This document shows, piece after piece, positions 23,950-35,094 of a stretch of DNA of 64,000 bases. A model generated the notes under the pieces. The model saw only the letters and a program-made list of their open reading frames with translations, had not been told where the DNA came from and searched no databases. Where the stretch lies: assembly GCA_037367405.1 (NCBI GenBank), contig JAZKJV010006945.1:240591-304590 (forward strand), written 5' to 3'. The DNA comes from Ottelia alismoides (Eukaryota > Streptophyta > Magnoliopsida > Alismatales > Hydrocharitaceae). A program made the translations under genes and the position numbers. How positions within the stretch are numbered: the stretch's first letter is position 1; the number at the start of each line of letters is the position of its first letter.

Positions 23950-24580
23950 AGGACTCCTTGCAAGAGTTTTGGTAAACATATCTGCAATCTGGTTGCCTGA
24001 AGCAACGCGAGAGGTGGAAATAAGTCCCTTCTGAATTAGGTCAAGATGTGCGTTGTTCTTTCATGGAAGGATGGATTATTAAATATGAATAAAGCGGCTT
24101 GATTATCACATTTGAGGTGTATAGAAAGATGCACCTCAATAGTTAGCTTAGTCAGGACAAACTCGACCCACATCATTTCCATGCTCCCTTAGGCCATGAC
24201 TCTATATTTTTATACAACGCTAGATCTAGCCATAACTGTCTGTTTATTACTCTTCCATGAAACTAACGAGCTACTACATACACATTGAATTCTGAAGTGG
24301 ACTTCCTATCCTTGGGTCACCCAAGATAGTTTGCATCAGCATATCCAGTAAGAGTGAGAGATGTATCTCTTCTAAACAAAAGTCATGCACATGGAGAAGA
24401 CTTCAGATACCTCAAGATCATGTTAATTACATCCATAGGAACCTGCCTGGGTTTCTCCATAAACTGGTTGGCTCTACTGATAGCAAATGATATATTAGGC
24501 TTGGTGATAGTGACATACAAAATCTTCCCTACTAGCTCTCGATTTCATCTCTTATCCACCTCTCGGAGTCATCATCATAG
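23950..24580 (-). pseudogene. C1 RNase H (decayed)
   Basis: Minus-strand pieces match the copia RNase H: TGYADANYLG, PKDRKSTSEF, SLVSWKSNKQTVMARSS, KCDNQAALFI, FHERTTHIDLT and QIADMFTKTL, ending in NIYAPA-like text (IDIYAPA) before the PPT. The first Asp (YADAN) is kept. Stops interrupt the frame after YADANYLG, after MARSSVV and elsewhere. This domain would degrade the RNA strand during reverse transcription. Confidence 0.7.
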
Positions 24581-24599
24581 AGCCTAGCATTAGGATCCA

Positions 24600-25210
24600 T
24601 TGGAGTAGTAACGTGTCTACATCTTGTCATATCCATCTCAGATAGGAGGTCAGTGACATATTTCCTTTGCGTTACCATACCATGTCAATTCCTTGCAAAT
24701 TCTAAATAAGGAAAGTAATGCAACTTTCCAAGATCCTTGGTCACAAACTATTGTCCAAGGAAATCCTTAGCCACATGAATGCCATGTTCATCACTGCATG
24801 TAATAATAATGGCATCAACATAGACCCGAATAGCAACAATACCTCTCTGGGTTCTCTTAACAAAAAGAGAGTGATCTGAAGTGGATCTACAAACCCATGT
24901 TATTCAATCAACCTTGAGAGCTTCTGAAACCAAACCCTTGGACTCTACTTAAGGCCGTAGGTGGCCTTGTGAAGTCTGCACACCATACATGACTCCCCCT
25001 CAGTAGTAAACCCTGGTGGCCCGCAGAATGTAGACTTTCTCCTGCAATCCCTATACAAGAATGCATTTTTGACATCTAACTGAAATATTGGCCAGTCGCG
25101 TACCACATAACAACAATAAGAACATGTAGCATAGAATGACGAGCAATTGGAGAAAATGTATCCTGATAATTCACATATAGGTTTGATTGAACTTGCAAGC
25201 AACAAGTCTG
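24600..25210 (-). pseudogene. C1 reverse transcriptase (decayed, YVDA)
   Basis: Upstream piece 24945-25205: FQLDVKNAFLYRD, PPGFTTEGESCMVCRL and HKATYGLK match the copia RT N-terminal half, with a local frame disturbance after the first motif. The catalytic loop reads YVDAIIIT at 24799-24822; the four codons 24811-24822 give Y-V-D-A where YVDD is needed, so one metal-binding Asp is lost. FVTKDLGKLHYF, then QRKYVTDLLSEMDM and TPMDPNARL, follow. Stops occur at several points. Confidence 0.75.
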
Positions 25211-25456
25211 GCCTTATATATATATATATACAGTACTATCTACACGGTGCTTCACCATAAATACCCATTTGCTGCCAATACAGACGCACAGGGGGGGGGG
25301 GGTTGTACAATACTCCAAGTATTATGAGATTGTAACGCTGCCATCTCCTACTCTACAGCCAAACGCTAGTGACTACTCTGTAAGGCCTCCTGATACGACT
25401 GTGGTATCTCCACGGTTGACAGACCCACAACAAAACCTCTGAAAATCCTTTGAGAG

Positions 25457-26142
25457 TCATGCCAAAGAAACATGGGAAGCAAGAGTATGCATAGTGCATG
25501 TATGCTTCTTCTTCCGCATGGCAATAGGCACATCAAGGTCCTCAGCTTCCTCAATAGCTGAGACTAGATCATCTAAGGCATCCTGCACATCAAGTTGTAC
25601 ACACAAATCACCAGTGACATTATTGGACCTCAAATGCTTAGAACATACATGGGGTGTGCTGGATGATGGAGGAGGCACATAATCACGAGGTTGGTGCTGG
25701 TAAACCTGCAGAAAGAAAGTAGGTGTGGCAGGTGGTGGAGGAGATGGTGGTGGTGGTGGTGATGAAGTGGAGTTTGGAGTAGACAACAAAGGAGGTAGGG
25801 TCATGTATACCTCTTCTCCATTCTCCGAGGGAATGAGCTTGTCACATGTAGGGGAGAAATACATAATAGATTCAAAGAAGGTGACATCCGCACTTACATA
25901 ATACCTTCATCGAATAGGTCAAAGCAACTAAATCCCTTTTGGGTCCTAGAATACCCAACAAAAATGCACTTGACAACTCTAGGAGAGAGCTTGTCAAGAC
26001 CTGGAGACATCTGATGAATAAAAATAACTGACCCAAAAATACGAGGAGTAAGAGAGAAAAGATCTATCTTAGGAAACAATCGAGAACAAAATCTTCTCCT
26101 CCAGGATCGATAAGGGCATATGATTGACCAGGTAAAAAGAAG
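25457..26142 (-). pseudogene. C1 integrase C-terminus and proline-rich linker
   Basis: Begins with RVVKCIFVGYSRTQKGFSCF (within 25894-26079), the usual C-terminal integrase segment of copia. It continues through SENGEEVYMTLPPLLST into a linker with runs of proline (about 25726-25790) and ends MRKKKHTCTMHTLASHVSL, the familiar segment before RT. The frame is interrupted near 25890. Confidence 0.65.
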
Positions 26143-26950
26143 TTAGAATCGCATCCCCCAGTAAGAATGAGGAGCACGACTCTGGATCAAGAGGGTCCTG
26201 GTAACATCCAAAAGATGACGATGTTTTCGTTCAACCACCCCATTCTGTTGAGACGTACAAGCACAAGAAGTCTGATGGACAATACCATAGGTTCTAAGAA
26301 ATTGAGAGAGTTGAGTACTGTAAAATTCTAATGCATTATGTGAACTAACATACTTGACATTTGCAGAGAAAGCATTCCTTATCTCATTAATTAAAGACTG
26401 AATAACAAGATCAACACCAGACTTGTTCTTAAGAAGAAAGACCCACGACAACCGTGGACATTCATCCACACCAACATGATAAAACATATGCCCCTGATGG
26501 TCTGGGACATGACTTGGAACCCAAATATCAAAATGAATTAACTCAAAAAATATTATGACTACTTCGACCCTGATGACTCTGGAAGGTAGACTGATGATGC
26601 TTCCCAAGCTGGCAGTCATCACACTGAAAAATAGAGCGAGGAGAAATCTATGGAAGAACGTGACACAACTTCTACAGAGGAAGATAACCAAAACAAAGAT
26701 GCCACACATAGGGAGAAACAAATCCAGTGCAAAGAGAAGAAGCACCAGCATATGAAGATTGTACCAGTCTATAGAGACCTCCTTACTCACAGCTAGATCT
26801 AATCAATTTGCCCATAAGAATGTCTTGAAACACAAGAGAAGATGGGTCAAATATAGCATGACAATGTAAATCCTTGGTGATTTTACTAATGGACAGTAAA
26901 TTTATAGAAAATCTAGGAGCGTAGAGAACATTTTGAAGTCGCATTGTAGG
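26143..26950 (-). pseudogene. C1 integrase with GAG-pre-integrase segment
   Basis: NLLSISKITKDLHC and YLPLQKLCHVLP match the GAG-pre-integrase region; CDDCQLGKHH is the end of the zinc-binding motif. The core follows from 26790: HFDIWVPSHVPDHQGHMFY has the first catalytic Asp, VKYVSSHNALEF has His where the second Asp of SDNA should be, and QQNGVVERKHRHLLD keeps the Glu. One catalytic residue is therefore lost, in addition to stops in the N-terminal part. The role in an active copy is insertion of the cDNA into chromosomes. Confidence 0.75.
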
Positions 26951-26952
26951 TG

Positions 26953-27213
26953 TTAACTGCACCTCCCCCTGACCAGTAATGGGAGAGTGTGTCCCATCTG
27001 CAATGCAATCGATCTCCCTAACTTGGTCGTACTGTAAGTACTAAACTGTCCTCTATCACCGCAAAGATGATGGAATGCTCCTGAATCAATAATCCATTCT
27101 GACAAATCAGCCCTGTAACAGCTAGTAAGAGCATATGCTATACTTGATGTGGATGTTGAGGCAGCTACCTCTGAGGATCCTGAAGGAGAGTTGGTTGTCC
27201 CAGGATCAGGCAT
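26953..27213 (-). pseudogene. C1 aspartic protease
   Basis: LSEWIIDSGAFHHLCGD matches the copia protease active site; Asp-Ser-Gly-Ala is intact and the following Ser is Phe. It continues QFSTYSTTKLGRSIALQMGHTLPL. An 86-codon frame is open here. It would cleave the Gag-Pol polyprotein. Confidence 0.75.
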
Positions 27214-27334
27214 AATCTCTCTGAGTTGCTCTACAAGTCCATCAAATCTTTGATCAAATGCAGGTGATGGACTCCCAACCTGTTGAGTCTACTCTGTAGC
27301 ACATGCTAAATTGGGAAACCCATGCTTAGAGTAG

Positions 27335-27428
27335 CATGTTTCCTCAAAGTTGCCTGACATATAGCAGTAGGTGCATGGCAGACAAGGTCGACTACCCCCT
27401 CCCCTGCCACGGTTACCTCGACCACAGT
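27335..27428 (-). pseudogene. C1 Gag C-terminus with zinc knuckle
   Basis: Minus strand: Gly/Arg-rich stretch GRGNRGRGGGSRPC, then CTYCYMSGNFEETCYSKHG. The spacing is CX2CX4HX4C except that the His position is Asn. The frame is cut by E3 at 27428. Confidence 0.65.
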
Positions 27429-28451
27429 TGATGAACCGCTAAATCACCTCTTTAGTAAGTCATTTTTTTATCTTTGTAGTATAGGGGATGATTTCAGATG
27501 TCATGCAGAATACCATATATTTGAATATGTGGAATATTTATTACTTAGAAAAGTACACCACGGTTGAACATAGGGACATAATCCTCCTCATCAATTTATC
27601 AGAAATTATTGATTAAAAACGAGTGATTAAAATCTTAGATTTAGGTCTTCAAAATGCGGACAAAGTAAACACATCACAAACTGAGAACAAATATTATGCA
27701 GATGATAAATGCTAGGCAATGATGCAGGAAACACAAAATAAAGAATGCATTTTTTATTTTAATTTTATGTAAAAGAATCGAGGTATACAATGCATGAAAT
27801 TATGACCATTATGCAAATTTTCTTTTGATTTTTAGCAATTAAAATGATGTAGGATGCTATGAAATAAGATGTTAAATTGTTATGCAAGCAAAAAGATGCC
27901 CAAAAAAATTGTTTAATTACTGAGCAATAAAATCGATTCAATTTCTTATTAAGTTAATGCATAACATTTAAATACTTAATAAGCAAATGGTAGTTGACAT
28001 CAAAGAGTAGGAGACATTATGCATCTAGAATTTTTCCATGTAATTTAATTATTAAATCAGGAAATTGACATGCCATTAGGTAGAGAGTCAAATTAGCTAA
28101 ACAATGAAATTGAAATAAACTGAAATAGAGTTTGTATGCTCAACATATTAAATAAAGAGTCTAGAAGCATAAATGCGAGATTAAACATGAAAAAAATGGA
28201 TAAACTATGCAAATTGGTACTTGCAGAGGCATAAATGTAATTAATCAAAGTCGACGGACATTCTTGCAATTTTCCCAGACATGGCACGTGTCTGAACAAG
28301 ACCACTTTATAAATATCTAAAAGGCGTGGGGCATAAATGCAATTTACCTAGCCCGCATGTGCTCTGTACGCCCGAGGGCTAGGCTTGGGAGTGGGCAGAG
28401 GTTCGGATTATGGCTTGGTGCCGCTGCAAGAGCCTCGAGCTACGTGGCGGG
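27429..28451 (-). mobile_element. E3: Athila-like LTR, minus strand, piece 1 (U5 side)
   Basis: Read on the minus strand it carries the family hallmarks in order: the stretch AATTGCATTTATGCCCC (28330s), ACACGTGCCATG (28280s), AT-rich sequence, and the U5 block TCCCTATGTTCAACC at about 27560-27577, ending GGTTCATCA at 27429. It inserted in C1 gag. It is broken at 28451 by E2; the next pieces are 50882-51002 and 61629-62928. Confidence 0.6.
28447..28451. repeat. Target-site duplication of E2, left copy (one mismatch)
   Basis: GCGGG before TGATGAATC at 28452; the right copy at 50882-50886 is GCGGC. Confidence 0.6.
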
Positions 28452-29410
28452 TGATGAATCTGCGATTCATCATCTCAATATATTAATCCTAGCAAAATCC
28501 CTGAGTAAAAATCTCAAATAAATGTCCATAAAATCAATAAATTAACAAAATAACTCTTGTAAATAAAATACACTAATTATTGTATATTATATTGTTCAAA
28601 ATAAATTAGCTATAAAAACAGCAAAATAAAGGAGTTTTCATTTGTATAGCTCAAAATTTCATGTATTTTTAATAAATTCATTTGAACTCCTTTTTGGCTA
28701 ATTCTTTCTATGACTTGTTCATAAAAATGTATATAAAAATAAAAAAATACAAAATAAATTCTACCTCAAATAAATACTCCTAGATCCCAAAGATAAAAAG
28801 CCGCCAAGTCCAAATTCCCGATAGAATTCCCGCTCCATATGAACTCCAAATTCACCAAACTCACTTTTAAAGTTAAAGTTAGAAAATTATCTAACCAATG
28901 AAAGTAGTTTCATTAAAATCGGAGCTCGTTTGGAAAATTTGAGTTTTGGGACCTCGGTGTACATTGTATATATTATACATATTTTTGTTTTCTCATTTTT
29001 TTTACTTTTCTTAATTATTAAACAACAAAAAAATCATTTTTGTGTTTTGTTTTATTTCTAGTATTTTATTTTTATATTGTAAATGTATGTTATTAAAAAT
29101 ACAAAAAAGTTAAAATTATAGAACTAAAAAAATGTGTACATATGGTTTTTTTGTGGTTTTACTTTTGTAAATTCTCCACTATCTTTTCTTTTATTTTATT
29201 GTATTTTAGTAGCCTTCTTTATTTATTTCCTTTTCCTTTATTTATTTTCCATTCTCTACACTAACTTCCCTCTTCTTTTCATTCTACTACCAACTTCCAT
29301 TCCACCCCATATTCTTCATCTAAGCTCCCATTCAGCTCCCTCATTTTCATTAACATCCATTCAACTCCACCAATAATCTAACCTCCCATTCAACTTCACC
29401 ACATTTCTAA
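28452..29410 (+). repeat. E2 5' LTR, part 1
   Basis: Starts TGATGAATC-TGC-GATTCATCA. Aligns with 47675-48640. Interrupted at TTTCTAA (29410) by G and resumes at 40010. Confidence 0.85.
29406..29410. repeat. Target-site duplication of G, left copy
   Basis: TCTAA; identical copy at 40010-40014. In the uninterrupted E2 3' LTR the site reads CTTTCTAACCTCTC (about 48638-48651). Confidence 0.9.
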
Positions 29411-30959
29411 TGTCGCGACCCCAAATTCCGGGCCGTCGGATCCTCCCATAACCGGATCTGGTTACTCAGCAATAATTCATTCAGCAATCACAATTGACAT
29501 TCAGAAACAGACTGCAAATAAAGTATATTTGGAAGAAAGTATTTCAACACTTTTCCATTCACAAAATAAAGTTCAGATGATACATTGTCCCACTATAACC
29601 ATTTACATGTACATCAGCTTAAAAGTAAAATACACAAAGGATTACTAACTACCTTACAAAAGCAAAGCTATTGTAGAGAGCTAGATGTCTACTATGTAAG
29701 CTGGATGGATTTTTAAAGTCCTCGCGATGGCTCACTGACACCTGTTGGGTTTTCCATAAAGTATAGGATAAAAATTAGCAAATGCTAAAAACAAAGAAGA
29801 TAAAAGCAAAAAAGTTGTGTAATTTTGCAAAACTTGTTATCACAAAAGTTTCATTCATTCTCATTAATTTAAGTCCTATTCCTTTTCTATTTCACGTCAG
29901 GGATTAGTCCAGGGGAACCCCACCATTCTTGGACTCTGAAGCGGTGGACCTTTTGGGATTGGAAATTGTGTTGATCTTGGTAAGCTTATGCAGCCGTACG
30001 CCGCCTCAACCAATCCTCCAATACTACCCTGACAATTTTCTAAACAGGGTCTCAAACCCTCAGTCTGGAAAACAAATGAGCACACCGTCCTCGAGGACTT
30101 GGTTGCTTAAAACCTCAGGCTAATATTTAATCATATAAACTAGCAGCTTTAAATACATATTATCGTGACCCAGCCGCTATTAAACCACCCGTGCCTCCAC
30201 ATGGCACGACCACATCTTCTGTCGTACAACCCGAAGATATTAGCTCTCGGTACCACGCGTTGCAAAACATTCATTTCGTGCGCACTTATCATAACAGGGC
30301 AACCGTGTACCACTTAGGTAGGGAAACACCAATACGGGTTCCTTCCGACAAACCTACAGGTTGCGTGACCGACCTGTAGTTCTACTCGCAGTCATCCTTA
30401 ATGTGACACATGATCCTTTTCAGGATCCAACTCAAACCACATCAATTCACATGATCTAATTCTTTCGTTAAGTCTTCGATTTGCATAATCAACAATACTT
30501 AGTATAGACTCACATATATATTATTCATATGCATATATACTCGTATTTATGCCTATTTTAACTCCCAAACCCTAATTTTCAAAGCCACCGCATTGATTTG
30601 ATGCTTAAACTTATTTTAGTGGGAGTCACAAAGCAATTGTTCAGACTTTACCAAAAATAGCTAAAATTAGGGTTCTTTATAGCACAGAACATAAAATCAA
30701 GGATTTCAATAATCTCGTTTGAAAATCCAACAACAAAAGGAAGGATTTCGTTATCTAATCGAGCTCTCTCTCGTGTATGCAATGCTTTATCGTGTTTCGT
30801 TTTCAGAAAAGATGATTTAAGGCTCCTGAAACGATCAAATTTCATTTTCGTATCAAAAATGCTAAGCACGTGTGAAGAACGAACGGAGAACACGAAGAAC
30901 GCGAAGAACGCAAAGAAGACGAAGAACACGAAGAATGCCAAGAACATATTTTCTCTTGA

Positions 30960-31136
30960 AATTTCGGCAGAGCTTCCCCTTATAGGGGGTGATATTTCTA
31001 GGAAAATTTCAGCAGAATTTCCTCTTATATCGGGAAATATTTATCGGAAAATTTCGGTAGAGTTTCCCCTTATATCGAGATATATTTCTTGGAAAATTTC
31101 GGTAGAGTTTCCCCTTATATCGGAATATATTTCAAA
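30960..31136. repeat. 45-bp tandem repeat in G 3' LTR (about 4 copies)
   Basis: Each unit contains AAATTTCGGTAGAGTTTCCC followed by CTTATATCG-like text. The period is 45 bp, so a plus-strand frame stays open through it (30859-31140), giving 15-residue repeats such as ISAEFPLISGNIYRK. The matching array in the other LTR is at about 38725-38900. Confidence 0.75.
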
Positions 31137-31221
31137 ATAAAAATGAAAAGAGTTTCCTCTATAAAATCTATCGTGAGGAAAAATAACAGCAAAACTGAAA
31201 GAATATACTCAAACAATAAGA

Positions 31222-31520
31222 GATGAAGAATCGGTAGACACCGCACATCTTAGGTGAATGAATGTGTGACGAATCATAGGAATCACTAACATGCATAGCC
31301 GCCCGTACCTAAGTAGGGTATTACACAGATTTCTCCTTCAAAATAACTATAAAAGCATAATTAAAAGAATAGAAACATAAGTGATGAAGAATTGGTAGAC
31401 ACCACGCGTCTTAGATGAGTGAATGCGTGACAAATCACAGGGTTCACTAACATGCATAGCTGCCCGCTCCTAAGTAGGGTGTTATACAGATTTGTCCTCG
31501 AAACACAACAGAAAACGAAT
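31222..31520. repeat. 161-bp direct duplication in G 3' LTR
   Basis: GATGAAGAATCGGTAGACACC starts at 31222 and recurs (one change) at 31383. Both copies continue through CTTAG(A/G)TGA(A/G)TGAATG and a CATGCATAGC stretch. The same duplication with the same 161-bp offset is in the other LTR (38989 and 39150), so it predates insertion. Confidence 0.75.
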
Positions 31521-32237
31521 CGTAAAGAAAGATGAATCAAGAACAAAACTTGAAAGAAAGAGGAATTGAAAGCGTAGCTTATGAAGCAAACTAAGAGATG
31601 ATCATACCTTCCTCCCCGTTCTCCCGACAACGCTTCGTTAGCGCTCTTTCCCCGCCTCCCGCTTCTCCTCCCGATCTCTCAACCCTAACCCTTGGGTGGT
31701 GGTAGTAGTGGAAATCGTAGAGAATAAATGGGTGGGGGGTATTTATAGGCTCCAGAAAACCACTAATCATGGTTAAAAAACCATGATTTAGACCTTTATC
31801 ATGGTTTAGTGACCCATGGTTTTGGCCCATAGTTTTGGCCAAATCCTATTTCAAATTTGGGGCTTAAGTCAGAACATTCCTGATGATTCTAGATTCGCTA
31901 ATGACACATAATTAACATTAATCGTGATTAACTTTCACTAATCGTGATTTAACTTTCACAGCTTATGCTTATCTTTTGCTAATTATTAATTAGTGTTTGC
32001 TAATGATCATTAGCGGTTTTCAATACATTATTAGTTTCTTTAATCACACTTAATTAGTCTTAATGACCGTCATTATGGGTTAATGACTTCTTAACCCTCC
32101 TTACTTCTCTTTCTTCCAAAAATAATAACAAATCGAAATGAAGTCAGATTCACACGAAACAAATTCCGTTGGTTTCTCTTGATGAGTCGGATCTTATGAT
32201 ATAGGATCCGAGGAATGCCAAATTCATAACTTTACAA

Positions 32238-32329
32238 TTATAACAACCTTAAAGGAAGTCTCGTCCTCGAGACTAGAAATGCAGATATAACAACCTTAAA
32301 GAGGATTGAAACGTAACAACCTTAAAAAG
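32238..32329 (-). other. G PPT region with threefold repeat
   Basis: On the minus strand the word TTTAAGGTTGTTA occurs three times (about 32238-32254, 32286-32301, 32314-32329) in the space between the chromodomain and the 3' LTR. Chromoviruses of this type usually have a TTTAAGGGG-like purine tract here; these look like decayed or reiterated versions. Confidence 0.45.
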
Positions 32330-32369
32330 AATGAATGTCCTTTCATTTATAATGAACATACACAGAATA

Positions 32370-32523
32370 CATATTGTTATCATTCAAACAAGTACGGGTA
32401 TTTCTCTCTCATTTCTGCCTCAGGTTCCCATATGGCTTCTTCAAACTCTTGGTTCCGCCATAATACTTTAACTAGAGGCACCTCTTTGTTTCTCAACTTC
32501 TTGATATCCCTGTCAAGTATTTA
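32370..32523 (-). pseudogene. G chromodomain
   Basis: Directly in frame after the integrase part but behind a TAA (32521-32523). Motifs read on the minus strand: RNKEVPLVKVLWRN and EEAIWEPEAEMREKYP, the usual chromodomain of Tekay-type elements with its conserved Trp and Glu residues. In active copies it targets integration to particular chromatin. The TAA would remove it from the protein. Confidence 0.8.
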
Positions 32524-33700
32524 CACAGGTAACTCTTGGTATGTCAAGTCTGACTCAACATGTAAATCATCATAACTTATCTTATGCTCTGGATCCTTAA
32601 CGTACTTTCTCAGATTTGATACGTGAAAAATATCATGTATTGCTGAAAGATATGGAGGAAGTGCAAGTATATAGGCAACTTTTCCAATCCGCTGAATAAT
32701 TTCAAATGGACCCACAAACTTGGGTGCTAACTTCCCATGCACACCAAACCTCTGAACACCCTTTATAGGTGATATTTTGAGAACTACAAAGTCACCTATC
32801 TCAAATTCAAGGTTTCTTCGCCTAGTATCACTATAACTTTTCTGGCGACCTTGAGCAATCAATAATCTTTTCGAGCAAGCTCTACAGCTTCCCGTGTCTT
32901 TTGCAGTCTATCTGAATCATAAAGGTTCTTTATTCCGACCTCTTGCCAACACAAAGGACTAGTACATCTTCGTCCATATAGTGCTTCAAATGGTGCCATG
33001 CCAATACTTGTATGGTAACTATTATTGTAGGTGAATTGTGCAAGAGGCAAATGTTTCATCCACGATCCCTTCCATTCTAAGGCACATGCTCGTAGCATAT
33101 CCTCTGGTGTCTGAATCATACGTTTTGACTAACCATCTGTTTGTGGATGATATGCTGTACTCAAGCATAATTGTGTACCTAAGGCTTTCATGAAGTTCTC
33201 CCAATAGTGTGAGGTAAATCGTGAATCTCGATCAGAAACTACTTCCTTCGAGATACCATGGAGGCGAATCACATGTGTAATATATAACTCGGCAAGCTAG
33301 TATGGAGTGAAAGATAAGCTTATCGGAATAAAGTGTGCTACCTTTGTCAGACGATCTATTATAAACCAGATACTATCTTTACTACTAGTCGTCTGATGTA
33401 AGCCAGTAACAAAGTCCATGGAAATGCTTTCCCAATTCCATTCAGGTATAGAGAGGAGTTGCAATAATCCTGGTGGCTTTTGGTGTGAAGCCTTTACCTG
33501 TTGGAAAGTGAAACATGCATTCACAAACTCAGCAACATCTTTCTTCACTCCTGGCCACCAAAAGTATGAATGAAGATCCTTATACATCTTTGTAATTCCT
33601 GGATGAATAGATAATCTAGAACAATGAGCTTCACGTAGAATGTCTTTCCTCAGTTCAGGTATGTCTAGTACACAAGCTCTGTGCTGGTTATATAGTAATC
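32524..33700 (-). pseudogene. G integrase (catalytic Glu replaced by Lys)
   Basis: Zinc-binding start: REAHCSRLSIHPG has both His; NACFTFQQVK has one Cys but Phe for the other. In the core, ISMDFVTGL gives the first Asp and VSDRDSRF the second. The third motif reads TDG-stop-SKRMIQT: a TAG at 33129-33131 replaces the Gln codon and the catalytic Glu is Lys (AAA on the minus strand, 33123-33125). The C-terminal part (32524-32862) is intact, including KLAPKFVGPFEIIQRIG and IFHVSNLRKYV. Stops occur also near 33205-33297. The enzyme would insert element cDNA; this copy cannot. Confidence 0.88.
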
Positions 33701-33735
33701 CATCTTGTATATGGAATCCCTCTATCTCATTCTTC

Positions 33736-34300
33736 TCAAGTTGTTGTCTTAAAGACTAGATCATCCTCCTGTCCTTTTTTTATTTTATCCCAGATCTCTG
33801 GTTTGTATCGATGAGGAATAGTTATAGTATCGACACTATTATCAAATGGTTTCCATTCACTTAACGTTGATAGTAAACCCCAGAAGTGGATAGTACTCAC
33901 CAACCCAGGTGAATAAGTTCTTCTGCTAAGGGCGTCTGCTACGACGTTCCCCTTACCAAGGTGGTAGGAGATAGTGCAATCATAGTATTTCAACAACTCT
34001 AGCCACCGTCTCTGTCTAATATTGAGTTCCTTTTGATCAAATTGATATTTCAAGCTTTTATGATCGATGAAGATTTCAAAAGTAGTACCATACATGTAGT
34101 ATCTCCATATCTTTAAGGCGAAAACTACGACAGCTAATTAAAGGTCATGTGTGGGGTAGTTTTTCTCATGTATCCTGAGCTGTCGTGATGCATACACAAC
34201 TACCTTAGCATGTTGCATAAGAACTGCCCCAAATCCTTCTTTGGACGCATCAGTGTACACTGTAAACCTTTCACTCCCAGAGGGTAGAGTAAGGATGGGT
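33736..34300 (-). pseudogene. G RNase H
   Basis: [38 protein letters not shown], then a TAA at 34138-34140 where a sense codon (usually Glu) is expected. It continues [39 protein letters not shown] and [11 protein letters not shown]. The order and key acidic residues are those of Ty3/gypsy RNase H. Confidence 0.85.
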
Positions 34301-35094
34301 GCAGATGTTAGGCATTCATTCAGTGTTTGAAAACTAATTTCGCATGCATCTGACCATACGAATGGAACTTCCTTCCGGATCAACCTAGTCATTGGAAATG
34401 CTATTCGTGAAAAGTCCTTCACAAATCTTCTATAATATCCAGCTAATCCCAGAAAAGATCGTATTTCTGTGACAATCTTCGGGCGTACCCAACTCATCAC
34501 CGCACTAACCTTTGTATGATCAACTGATATACCTTCTCTAGAAATAACATGGCCTAAGAAAGATACTTCAGATAGCCAGAAGTCACATTTGTTATATTTA
34601 GCATATAGTTTGTTCTTCCTTAGAGTTTTAAAGTGCATGCCTGAGATGATGTTCATGCATATACTTATCCTTGAGTAAATAAGCACATCATCAATAATGA
34701 CTACTACAAAGTGATCTAAGAACTCCTTGAATACTCTATTCATGAGATCCATGAAAGCTGCTGGGGCATTTGTCAGTCTAAAAGGCATAACTAAGAATTC
34801 ATAATGCTCGTATCTAGTTCGAAAAGCTGTCTTGGGGATATCTGCATCTTTTATCTTCAACTGATGGTATCCAGATCTTAAGTCAATCTTGGAATACACA
34901 GTCAAACCCTGTAACTGATCAAAGAGATCATTTATTCTTGGCAAATGATACTTGTTCTTTACGGTCTTCTTGTTTAGTTGTCTATAGACAATGCACAATT
35001 GCATTGACCCATCCTTTTTCCTGACAAATAAGACAGGTGCATCCCATGGTGATGTACTAGGACGAATGAATCCTTTATCTAACAGTTCTTGCAA
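34301..35094 (-). pseudogene. G reverse transcriptase
   Basis: The open stretch 34138-35094 (318 codons) starts within the [49 protein letters not shown] (first catalytic Asp), [15 protein letters not shown] and [14 protein letters not shown] (IIDD at 34687-34698). Both loop Asp residues are present and Ile replaces the usual Phe/Tyr. A TAG at 35095-35097 separates it from the upstream protease/linker frame (35095-35562), which ends PPYRMAPAELRELKI. Confidence 0.9.

Larger units (their letters stand above)
23733..27428 (-). mobile_element. C1: Ty1/copia element, minus strand, 5' part displaced by E3
   Basis: Domains run in copia order on the minus strand: zinc knuckle (27335-27395), protease (26953-27213), pre-integrase and integrase (26143-26950), proline-rich linker (25457-25870), RT (24600-25210), RNase H (about 23950-24580), PPT (about 23890-23907) and a short LTR (23733-23889). 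The gag frame is cut off at 27428, exactly where an Athila-like LTR end (TGATGAACC) begins, so the rest of gag and the 5' LTR should lie beyond the right end of the window. ACAGT at 27424-27428 is the predicted target duplication. Unlike family A it has a short (about 157 bp) LTR, so it is a different copia lineage. Confidence 0.75.
29411..32236 (-). repeat. G 3' LTR (2826 bp)
   Basis: Plus-strand text TGTCGCGACC...CTTTACA. Paired with 37175-40009. Differences are dense (about 10% over the first 130 bp, less further in) and mostly C/T or G/A. Contains a GAAGAAC-type short repeat (about 30875-30945), a 45-bp tandem repeat (about 30960-31136) and two copies of a 161-bp unit (from 31222 and from 31383). 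A minus-strand TATA box, CTATAAATACC, lies near 31740-31750. Confidence 0.9.

Noticed and set aside
25291..25302. Run of 12 G as a quadruplex or regulatory site
   Set aside because: A single homopolymer in decayed C1 RT/linker sequence, most simply replication slippage or a sequencing artefact.
30875..31520. CRISPR array or satellite in the tandem repeats
   Set aside because: Repeats are head-to-tail without spacers, lie in a plant retrotransposon LTR and recur at the same place in the partner LTR.
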